A stretch of DNA of 8,277 nt from NCBI GenBank assembly GCA_900544525.1, contig UQVN01000143.1:1-8277 (forward strand), read 5' to 3'. The notes under the pieces are model-generated. The model did not search any database and was not told the DNA's origin. It worked only from the letters and a program-made list of their open reading frames with translations. Positions 1 through 5,638 of the stretch are shown one piece after another (position 1 is the stretch's first letter; each line of letters begins with the position of its first letter). Both the position numbers and the translations under genes were made by a program. The DNA comes from an uncultured Eubacteriales bacterium (GTDB lineage Bacteria > Bacillota > Clostridia > Lachnospirales > Lachnospiraceae).

Positions 1-190
1 TTTAACTTATATTAATTAATATCTTTTTAAAGTATTTTAAAACAATGAGAACTATATTTTCTCTAAATTTTCTTAATCTATAATCCCTTATAGTCCTTAT
101 CCACTACTCACGTATACCCGTTTATTATGGACAAAATCGAAAAATTTATAAATAACACATCTCAAACATTGAGAATCTCTCATGTCTCTT
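1..190. other. AT-rich intergenic stretch, no gene seen
   Basis: This very AT-rich stretch lies downstream of the rpsB terminator and has no reading frame with a ribosome binding site on either strand. A small perfect inverted repeat, TCTCAA-ACA-TTGAGA, is at 160-174. On the minus strand a weak promoter-like pair (TTGTTT at 45-40, TATTAA at 21-16, 18-nt spacer) could drive a gene beyond the window edge, possibly tsf. In sequence this AT-rich such a match is expected often by chance, so it is not called as a promoter. Confidence 0.5.
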
Positions 191-242
191 AAAACTTAAA
201 ACAGCCTCAACCTGTGCCGCCACAGGCTGAGGCAGCTTTTTT
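191..242 (-). terminator. rpsB rho-independent terminator
   Basis: The stem GCCTCA.CCTGTG pairs with CACAGG.TGAGGC (204-233) around a 4-nt loop. Read as minus-strand RNA the middle position is a G-U pair, giving a continuous 13-bp stem; read as plus-strand RNA it would be an A-C mismatch. This favours service to the minus-strand rpsB transcript. An A6 run (242-237) precedes the stem and a T-rich stretch (203-191, TGTTTTAAGTTTT) follows it. The plus strand also has a T6 run after the stem, so it may work both ways. It begins about 45 nt after the rpsB stop. Confidence 0.85.
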
Positions 243-278
243 CACCTATGTGATCAAGGCTTCGCCTTTGTGAAAAAA
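237..278 (-). repeat. inverted repeat immediately after rpsB stop
   Basis: The 9-nt arms TTTTTTCAC (237-245) and GTGAAAAAA (270-278) are perfect inverted copies. They enclose a small hairpin, AAGGC-TTC-GCCTT (256-268). The structure starts directly after the rpsB stop codon. Its A6 arm (minus-strand RNA, from 242-237) is also the A-tract flanking the following terminator stem, so the two folds partly compete. It could protect the 3' end of the mRNA or modulate termination; neither is shown. Confidence 0.55.
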
Positions 279-1001
279 TTATTCAGCGTCAGCTTCTTCA
301 GATACTTCTTCTGCATCTACACCTTGGTTAGCTTCGATAACAGCATCTGCCATTTTAGAAACGATTAATTTTACTGCTCTGATAGCATCATCGTTTCCTG
401 GAATTACATAGTCAAGTTCTTCTGGATCACAGTTTGTATCAGCGATACCAACTAATGGAATTCCTAATGTGTGAGCTTCCTGAATACAAATTCTTTCTTT
501 TCTTGGGTCTACTACGAAGATCATGTCAGGTACTTCTTTCATGTCTGCAATACCACCAAGGTTTTTCTCTAATTTTTCCTGAACTTTTTTAAGTTCGATT
601 ACTTCTTTTTTAGGAAGAACATCAAATGTTCCATCTGCTTCCATTTCCTGGATTTTCTTTAACTGAGCGATTCTGCTCTGGATTGTTTTGAAGTTTGTTA
701 ACATACCACCTAACCATCTCTGGTTTACATAGTACATTCCACATCTTTCAGCTTCTGCTTTGATTGCATCCTGAGCTTGTTTTTTAGTACCAACGAAAAG
801 AATTTTTCCTCCGTTTGCTACACATTCTTTGATTGCATTGTAAGCTTGGTCTACTTTACCTACAGATTTCTGTAAGTCGATGATGTAGATACCATTTCTT
901 TCTGTGTAGATGTATGGAGCCATTTTAGGGTTCCATCTTCTTGTCTGATGTCCAAAATGAACACCTGCTTCTAATAATTGTTTCATTGAAATAACGCTCA
1001 T
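279..1001 (-). CDS. rpsB: 30S ribosomal protein S2
   Basis: Ribosomal protein S2 of the small subunit, which binds 16S rRNA at the head-body junction late in assembly and interacts with S1 in species that have it. The protein is 240 residues, full length for the family. Signature segments are all present: FGHQTRRWNPKM (residues 16-27), GTKKQAQ (71-77), RWLGGMLTN (95-103), a Lys/Glu-rich helical hairpin (about 105-150), VDPRKE (164-169) and GIADTNCDPEELDYVIPGND (185-204). A short acidic tail (229-240) ends it. The start is secure: ATG preceded by GGAGG (1008-1012) with a 6-nt spacer. It has its own promoter and structured leader, and a hairpin terminator follows. The usual downstream partner tsf is not within the 278 nt that remain in the window, so the gene is either monocistronic or reads through to a tsf beyond the edge. 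Confidence 0.98.
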   Translation of the reverse strand: MSVISMKQLLEAGVHFGHQTRRWNPKMAPYIYTERNGIYIIDLQKSVGKVDQAYNAIKECVANGGKILFVGTKKQAQDAIKAEAERCGMYYVNQRWLGGMLTNFKTIQSRIAQLKKIQEMEADGTFDVLPKKEVIELKKVQEKLEKNLGGIADMKEVPDMIFVVDPRKERICIQEAHTLGIPLVGIADTNCDPEELDYVIPGNDDAIRAVKLIVSKMADAVIEANQGVDAEEVSEEADAE

Positions 1002-1103
1002 AATTTACCTCCGTTTTGGTTTTGTGCGTCTGCGAGCTTCAATTTCCTTGACTACCACTTGGGCACCGGTCAAAGAATCCACTACGCATGTTAATTTTTA
1101 CCG
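1002..1103 (-). promoter_or_regulatory. structured 5' leader of rpsB (candidate r-protein leader)
   Basis: This is the roughly 100-nt leader between the predicted transcription start (about 1103) and the rpsB ATG. The minus-strand RNA can form a 9-bp stem, UUCUUUGAC (1077-1069) with GUCAAGGAA (1052-1044), including one U-G pair and a 16-nt loop. An outer helix, UGCGU (1088-1084) with ACGCA (1029-1025), can enclose it. The segment is clearly richer in G+C than its surroundings. Autogenous control of rpsB by S2 is known in Enterobacteria, so an S2-binding leader is plausible here, but I cannot match it to a defined RNA family. The same segment carries an open frame that ends with its TAA right behind the GGAGG ribosome binding site. 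Confidence 0.5.
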
Positions 1104-1109
1104 TTTCAT

Positions 1110-1138
1110 AGCATATCACAAAAAACTGCTTGTTGCAA
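1110..1138 (-). promoter_or_regulatory. rpsB sigma-A promoter, extended -10
   Basis: The -35 is TTGCAA (1138-1133), the spacer is exactly 17 nt, and the -10 is TATGCT (1115-1110) preceded by TG-A, an extended -10 element. The predicted start of transcription is near 1103, leaving a leader of about 100 nt. The 12 bases TTTTTTGTGATA at the spacer/-10 junction are identical to those in the codY promoter. Confidence 0.75.
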
Positions 1139-1355
1139 GGACTTTTTATAATTTTTTACAAGAAACACACGGAATCGTTGTAATTTATTTTTTATACTTC
1201 AAAATGAGAAAAAACATTTCCCGATTTTTCACACACGGGAGCCGCGTGCGAAGCAAAAATTCTCTTCTATACGAACTACACATTGCTTGTATGTAGTACT
1301 TTTTATGTGGTAGGATAACTCGCTTTGAAAGGAATTTCTTATCTCATAAAATCCA
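1139..1355. other. intergenic stretch between codY terminator and rpsB promoter
   Basis: No convincing gene is seen on either strand. The notable element is a stem-loop in minus-strand RNA: UCGCACGCGG (1251-1242) pairs with CCGUGUGUGA (1238-1229) around a 3-nt CUC loop, ten pairs including two G-U pairs. The outer runs AUUUUU (1260-1255) and AAAAAU (1229-1224) can extend it past a small bulge. No T-run follows directly, so it is not a normal terminator. A second inverted repeat, ACTACA...TGTAGT, lies around 1274-1296. I found no good promoter that would make this a small RNA gene. Confidence 0.4.
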
Positions 1356-1356
1356 A

Positions 1357-1399
1357 TAAAAAATATGGCACCTTAATTTTTATAATTAAAGCGCCATAT
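1357..1399 (-). terminator. codY rho-independent terminator
   Basis: The arms at 1399-1384 and 1378-1363 form a stem of up to 16 bp in minus-strand RNA, reading AUAUGGCGC... against ...GGUGCCAUAU, with two G-U pairs. Those two positions would be mismatches in plus-strand RNA, which indicates the minus-strand direction. A TTTTTATT tract follows the stem. It lies about 100 nt after the codY stop codon. Confidence 0.85.
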
Positions 1400-1498
1400 C
1401 ACTCTTTTTGTAAAAAGCAATTTTTCAAGAATCTTTTTGCTATTTACACACTTGACTCATCTCCTCTTTTATTGAGGAAACTTGTCCCTTATTTTCTC

Positions 1499-2269
1499 TT
1501 ACTTTTTTAATTTCTGTAATTCATCAAATACTACATCATTTAAAACTTTAATATAAGTTCCCTTCATACCTGAAGAGCGAGATTCAATTACACCAGCACT
1601 CTCAAATTTACGAAGAGCATTGACAATAACGGAACGTGTAATACCAACACGATCTGCAATTTTACTTGCTACTAAAATTCCTTCATTGCCTTCTAATTCT
1701 TCAAAAATGTGTGTAATCGCTTCTAACTCAGAGAAGGATAATGTGCTAATTGCAGATTTTACAATTGCAACTTTTCTGTTTTCTTCTGCATTTTCTTCAT
1801 TTACGGAACGCATCATTTCAAGTCCTACAACAGTTGTACCGTATTCACTTAAAATAATATCATCAATTTCATATTGCGCATCCTGTTTATACATAAACAC
1901 AGTACCAAGACGTTCTCCAGCAATATCAATTGGAGTAATGATTGCTTGGTATTTTCCAATATCAGGTACTTCAAATCCAAGAGTTGTAAGATTCACGTTT
2001 TCTTTTGTAGAAAGAATTCCAAGAAGACGTTCATTTAAAAGTGGATCGATATGTCCACCAACTTCATCTTGAATTAATTCATTAATTACTACAATATCAT
2101 CGCGATTCTTTACTCCTAAAACTTTACCCTTCTTGCTAATTACAAGAATATTGGATACGAGAATTTCACTTAACACCTCACAAATATCGTTAAACACAAC
2201 TTTATGAGAGTTATTATTGTGCAGAAGCTTGTTGATTTTTCTTGTCTTATCTAATAATTGTACGCTCAT
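1499..2269 (-). CDS. codY: CodY, GTP- and branched-chain-amino-acid-sensing global repressor
   Basis: CodY is the global transcription regulator of low-GC Gram-positives. When GTP and isoleucine/leucine/valine are plentiful it binds DNA and represses amino-acid uptake and synthesis, and often virulence, sporulation or competence genes. The protein is 256 residues, close to the 259 of Bacillus subtilis CodY. An N-terminal GAF-like sensory domain (about 1-150) includes GERLGT (118-123) and SEYGTTVVGLEMMR (141-154). A linker helix leads to a winged helix-turn-helix: ASKIADRVGITRSVIVNALR (201-220), then ESAGVIESRSSGMKGTYIKV. The DNA-binding part is almost unchanged from Bacillus while the ligand-binding half is strongly diverged. 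The start is the ATG at 2269, preceded by AGGGGG (2281-2276) with a 6-nt spacer. An upstream in-frame ATG at 2332 would add 21 residues not found in the family and lies at the predicted transcription start. The gene has its own promoter, a likely CodY box in the leader, and a terminator. Confidence 0.96.
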   Translation of the reverse strand: MSVQLLDKTRKINKLLHNNNSHKVVFNDICEVLSEILVSNILVISKKGKVLGVKNRDDIVVINELIQDEVGGHIDPLLNERLLGILSTKENVNLTTLGFEVPDIGKYQAIITPIDIAGERLGTVFMYKQDAQYEIDDIILSEYGTTVVGLEMMRSVNEENAEENRKVAIVKSAISTLSFSELEAITHIFEELEGNEGILVASKIADRVGITRSVIVNALRKFESAGVIESRSSGMKGTYIKVLNDVVFDELQKLKK

Positions 2270-2294
2270 GACGAACCCCCTATAATAATAATTG

Positions 2295-2308
2295 TCCACG
2301 TATGTGGA
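2295..2308 (-). repeat. palindrome in codY leader
   Basis: TCCAC-GTAT-GTGGA is a perfect 5-bp inverted repeat with a 4-nt loop, lying between the CodY box and the ribosome binding site. It may be a small leader hairpin or part of a protein-binding site. The stem is short, so a chance origin is possible. Confidence 0.35.
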
Positions 2309-2322
2309 ATTAACTGAATATT
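2308..2322 (-). promoter_or_regulatory. candidate CodY box (autoregulation)
   Basis: AATATTCAGTTAATT matches the CodY consensus AATTTTCWGAAAATT at 12 of 15 positions, including the central TTCAG. It begins about 7 nt downstream of the predicted codY transcription start, where bound CodY would block initiation or elongation. Negative autoregulation of codY is known in some Firmicutes such as Lactococcus. Three-mismatch matches are not rare in AT-rich DNA, so the placement carries much of the weight. Confidence 0.5.
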
Positions 2323-2335
2323 TGCTCTTCAATTG

Positions 2336-2364
2336 ATTTTATCACAAAAAACACATAAAAACAA
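2336..2364 (-). promoter_or_regulatory. codY sigma-A promoter
   Basis: The -35 is TTGTTT (2364-2359), the spacer is 17 nt, and the -10 is TAAAAT (2341-2336) with TG two bases upstream (TG-A), an extended -10. Predicted transcription start is near 2329, giving a leader of about 60 nt. No terminator separates topA from this promoter, so read-through from topA could add to codY expression. Confidence 0.7.
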
Positions 2365-2383
2365 CACCTTTTACAACACTTTT
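2361..2383 (-). repeat. tandem direct repeat overlapping the codY -35
   Basis: Two adjacent copies read AAAAGTGTTGT (2383-2373) and AAAAGGTGTTGT (2372-2361), differing by one inserted G. The second copy runs into the -35 element. The spacing of about one helical turn would suit a protein binding one face of the DNA, but no known regulator is recognised. Confidence 0.4.
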
Positions 2384-2392
2384 ATAGTTATT

Positions 2393-4456
2393 TTATTTTT
2401 CGCACACATATCCACATTTTTCATCGGCACAAACGAGCTTTTGACCCTTTTCTACCATATAGCTTCCGCATTGTGGACAGCGTTTTTCAGATGGTTTTTG
2501 CCAAGACATAAAATCACACTCTGGATTATTTTCACAACCATAGTATTTTCTTCCCTTTTTTGTCTTTTTCAAAACAACTTCTTTTCCACATTTTGGACAT
2601 GGTACTCCTACTTTTTCAAAATGCGGTTTTGTATTTCGACACTCTGGAAATCCTGGACAAGCCAAAAATTTACCATGTGGACCGTATTTTACGACCATAT
2701 TTTTACCGCATAAATCACAAATAACATCGGTCACTTCATCTTCAATCTTAATGGATTCCAATTCCTGTTGTGCCTTTTGTACAGCTTCTTCTAAATCAGG
2801 ATAGAAGTTTTCTACCACTGTCTTCCAATTGACAACGCCTTCTTCGACTTTATCCAGTAAAGATTCTAAGTTAGCAGTAAAATTCACATCCACAATAGAT
2901 GGAAATGCCTTTTTCATCATAGAATTTACCGCTTCTCCAAGCTCTGTTACATAGAGATTCTTATTTTCTTTTACGATATAACGTCTTGCTAAAATCGTTG
3001 TAATGGTTGGCGCATAAGTACTTGGACGACCAATTCCAAGTTCTTCTAAAGTTTTTACTAACAACGCCTCTGTATAGTGCGCTGGTGGCTGTGTGAAATG
3101 TTGTTTTGCATCAAACTCCTCAAACGTGAGTTTTGTATTTTCATCAATACTCTTTAACAATAAATTTGCTTCTGCTTTTTCGTTGTCAATGTTGTAAACA
3201 GACATAAATCCATCAAAAGCTAATTTTGAAGCGGATACGTTAAAGAAATATGAAGAGGCTTTAATCTTCACAGTTGTTGTTTCATAAACTGCTGGTTTCA
3301 TTCGACTTGCTAAGAATCGATTATAAATTAACTGATAGAGCCTAAACAAATCACGGCTCAACTCCTCTTTTAAAAGAACAGGGGATAGTGTCACATCTGT
3401 TGGACGGATCGCCTCATGTGCGTCCTGAATTTTTTGATTTGAAGTCTTTGAACCGCCTTCATTTGTGGCAACGTACTGTTGCCCATATTGTTGCTCGATA
3501 TATTCTTTACATGCTTGATCGGCACCTTCGGATATACGAACAGAATCGGTACGAAGGTATGTGATGAGACCGATGGTTCCTTTTCCTTTAATATCGACAC
3601 CTTCATAAAGCTGTTGCGCTAAACGCATTGTCTTTTGTGTAGAAAAATTTAATTTTCTTGAAGCATCCTGCTGTAATGTACTCGTCGTAAAAGGAAGAGG
3701 TGCTTTTTTACTTCTCTCACCTTTTTTAATACTATCAATTACATAGTCTGCTCCTTCTAAATCAGCCATGATCTTATCTACTTCTTCTTTGGAACGGATT
3801 TCCAACTTGCCATTCTCATCTCCAACAAGCTTTGCTTCTAATGGTTTCTTGCTTCCATCTGCTTTTAAAAATGAACTTAAACTCCAAAACTCTTCTGGAA
3901 TAAATGCACTGATCTCTTCTTCGCGATCGCAAATTAAACGAAGAGCGACGGACTGTACACGCCCTGCACTAAGCCCTCTTTTAATTTTCGCCCAAAGCAG
4001 TGGACTAATTTTATATCCCACCATTCGATCGAGTACACGTCTTGCCTGCTGAGCATCGACAAGATTCATATCAATTTCTCTCGCTTCCTTTAAAGAACTC
4101 TTAACCGCTTGCTTTGTAATCTCATTAAATGTGATTCTAGCATAGTTTTTTCCTTCTAAATTAAGAGCTTTTGAAAGGTGCCATGAAATAGCTTCCCCTT
4201 CACGATCGGGGTCAGTCGCTAAATAAACTTTATCTGCCTTCTTAACCTCTTTACGAAGTTTTGCCAGCACCTCACCTTTTCCACGAATCGTTATATATTT
4301 TGGTTCAAAATCATGTTCAATATCAATCCCCATCTGACTCTTTGGCAGATCTCTTACATGTCCATTTGATGCAATAACCTCATAATTAGCACCGAGAAAT
4401 TTGTGGATCGTCTTTGCCTTTGCAGGAGATTCTACAATCACTAAATATTTTGGCAT
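2393..4456 (-). CDS. topA: DNA topoisomerase I (type IA)
   Basis: TopA relaxes negatively supercoiled DNA by cutting one strand through a 5'-phosphotyrosine link and passing the other strand. At 687 residues it is close to the 691 of Bacillus subtilis TopA. The N-terminal Toprim domain has the catalytic Glu9 in VIVESPAKAKTI and the metal-binding acidic triad in TDPDREGEA (Asp82, Asp84, Glu86). The active-site tyrosine is Tyr300 in GLITYLRTDS. PTDVTLSP and ELGIGRPSTYAPTI are further family signatures. The C-terminus has three four-cysteine zinc ribbons: Cys580/583/600/606, Cys620/623/641/647 and Cys660/663/676/681. The start is an ATG with AGGAG (4471-4467) 10 nt upstream. The 71-nt gap after dprA holds no convincing promoter or terminator, so co-transcription with comM-dprA is likely. 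Placement beside dprA is conserved across Firmicutes. Confidence 0.97.
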   Translation of the reverse strand: MPKYLVIVESPAKAKTIHKFLGANYEVIASNGHVRDLPKSQMGIDIEHDFEPKYITIRGKGEVLAKLRKEVKKADKVYLATDPDREGEAISWHLSKALNLEGKNYARITFNEITKQAVKSSLKEAREIDMNLVDAQQARRVLDRMVGYKISPLLWAKIKRGLSAGRVQSVALRLICDREEEISAFIPEEFWSLSSFLKADGSKKPLEAKLVGDENGKLEIRSKEEVDKIMADLEGADYVIDSIKKGERSKKAPLPFTTSTLQQDASRKLNFSTQKTMRLAQQLYEGVDIKGKGTIGLITYLRTDSVRISEGADQACKEYIEQQYGQQYVATNEGGSKTSNQKIQDAHEAIRPTDVTLSPVLLKEELSRDLFRLYQLIYNRFLASRMKPAVYETTTVKIKASSYFFNVSASKLAFDGFMSVYNIDNEKAEANLLLKSIDENTKLTFEEFDAKQHFTQPPAHYTEALLVKTLEELGIGRPSTYAPTITTILARRYIVKENKNLYVTELGEAVNSMMKKAFPSIVDVNFTANLESLLDKVEEGVVNWKTVVENFYPDLEEAVQKAQQELESIKIEDEVTDVICDLCGKNMVVKYGPHGKFLACPGFPECRNTKPHFEKVGVPCPKCGKEVVLKKTKKGRKYYGCENNPECDFMSWQKPSEKRCPQCGSYMVEKGQKLVCADEKCGYVCEK

Positions 4457-4527
4457 ATTTGATACGCTCCTTTATCACAAAACTATTACAACGAACCATC
4501 TCCGTATTTCTTATCCCCAAGTACACC

Positions 4528-5628
4528 CTATTTTGAAATAATATAATAGTTGGAAACGATCTGCTTAATGAGATCCATCATTTCCAGTTCAAAGAGGGCA
4601 CTTAAAACCTCCTGGACGGAAAGTTTCGTTTCTTTTACAATTGAGTCGATGTACTTCGGCTCTAAACCTAAACAACTATACACCACTCTTTGATTTTTCG
4701 CAAGCGTTTTCTGATTATTTTCATAATTTTTTGATAAATCCATGTTTTTCAATCCAAAATCTTCCATAAAATCATCTATATTGCAGACCAATTTTGCCCC
4801 CATTTGAATGAGCTGATTACACCCTTCACTAAAACTATCAAAAGCCCTTCCAGGTAACGCATAAATTTCTTTTCCTTGGTCAAGCGCCCAGTCCACGGTA
4901 ATCAATGTCCCACTCTTTTTTTTTGCTTCAATTACAAAGACTCCATCGGATAATCCACTAATCAATCGATTTCTTCTTGGAAACAACCCCGCTCTTGGTG
5001 GTGTGTTTGGAGGATATTCCGATAAAATCCCCCCTTGCTTTTCTAACTGTTCATAGAGCGTAAAATTTTCTATTGGATAACAAATATCAACTCCACATCC
5101 TAATACCGCATAAGATTTACCACCTACTGATAGCGCGTTTTTTTGTGCGATGGAATCAATGCCTCTTGCCATTCCACTAATGACTGCAATCCCCTGCTTT
5201 GCCATCTCTTTTGCAAAATAACAGGCCATTTCCTGTCCATATACAGTGCTATTACGAGAACCGATGATTGCTATTGTTTTTTTGTCTTCAAGAGGCAGAG
5301 AACCTTTTACATAAATACTATGAGGTGCCATTGGAATCTGTTGTAACCTTTTTGGAAATTGTCTATGTTCTCTTGAATAATAGCGAATTCCTTTTTCTTT
5401 TAATTTTTGATAATTTTTTTCAATTTCATCCCAATTTCTACTGGATAAAAAGGCACTCTTCTTTTTCCCATTCAAATATTTTGGAATTTCTTTTTCTCCT
5501 AACTCATACAGTTCTTTTGGACTTTCATAGAGCTTTAATAATTGCTCTCTCGTCTCATAGCCAATCCCTTTAATATTTGTAAACCAATACCAGTAAAGTT
5601 CTTCCATTTGCCCATGTTTTTCTTTCAT
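4528..5628 (-). CDS. dprA: DNA processing protein DprA (Smf family)
   Basis: DprA binds incoming single-stranded DNA in transformation and loads RecA on it. The family is also widespread in bacteria not known to be competent. It has 366 residues from the chosen ATG. An N-terminal SAM/helix-hairpin-helix-like region (about 8-90, with NIKGIGYETREQLL) is followed by the Rossmann-like core: GSRNSTVYG (123-131), SGMARGIDS (151-159), FPRRNRLISGLS (216-227) and GTLITVDWALDQGKEIYALPG. A C-terminal winged-helix segment (about 312-366) makes it longer than the 297-residue B. subtilis protein. The ATG at 5628 is preferred over a TTG at 5640 because GGGGG sits 5 nt before it and the TTG would lie on top of that site. 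It starts 2 nt after the comM stop, so translational coupling is likely. Oddities: Gln162 stands where the family usually has His (GID..AH), and an A9 run encodes the AKKK stretch near residue 236. Confidence 0.95.
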   Translation of the reverse strand: MKEKHGQMEELYWYWFTNIKGIGYETREQLLKLYESPKELYELGEKEIPKYLNGKKKSAFLSSRNWDEIEKNYQKLKEKGIRYYSREHRQFPKRLQQIPMAPHSIYVKGSLPLEDKKTIAIIGSRNSTVYGQEMACYFAKEMAKQGIAVISGMARGIDSIAQKNALSVGGKSYAVLGCGVDICYPIENFTLYEQLEKQGGILSEYPPNTPPRAGLFPRRNRLISGLSDGVFVIEAKKKSGTLITVDWALDQGKEIYALPGRAFDSFSEGCNQLIQMGAKLVCNIDDFMEDFGLKNMDLSKNYENNQKTLAKNQRVVYSCLGLEPKYIDSIVKETKLSVQEVLSALFELEMMDLIKQIVSNYYIISK

Positions 5629-5638
5629 TTTTACCCCC
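5629..5638 (-). promoter_or_regulatory. dprA ribosome binding site inside the end of comM
   Basis: GGGGG (5638-5634) is formed by the last codons of comM. The comM TAA (5633-5631) and two A's follow, then the dprA ATG. This supports coupled translation and settles the dprA start. Confidence 0.7.

Noticed and set aside
79..84. Perfect TATAAT on the plus strand with a terminator-like hairpin about 120 nt downstream, suggesting a small RNA
   Set aside because: No acceptable -35 lies 16-18 nt upstream, and the hairpin is better paired as minus-strand RNA.
1024..1296. 90-codon plus-strand open frame over the rpsB leader and promoter
   Set aside because: It has no ribosome binding site or promoter, a low-complexity product, and lies antisense to the rpsB control region.
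1620..2072. 150-codon open frame on the plus strand
   Set aside because: It lies antisense to the conserved CodY coding region, has no ribosome binding site and encodes nothing recognisable; it is a shadow of codY.
2333..2713. 126-codon hydrophobic plus-strand open frame across the topA end
   Set aside because: It overlaps the TopA zinc-ribbon coding sequence, which is clearly real, and has no ribosome binding site; hydrophobicity comes from reading A-rich coding sequence backwards.
4466..4484. TTTTGTGATAAAG upstream of topA, resembling the codY extended -10
   Set aside because: The would-be -10 runs into the topA ribosome binding site and no -35 is found at the right spacing.
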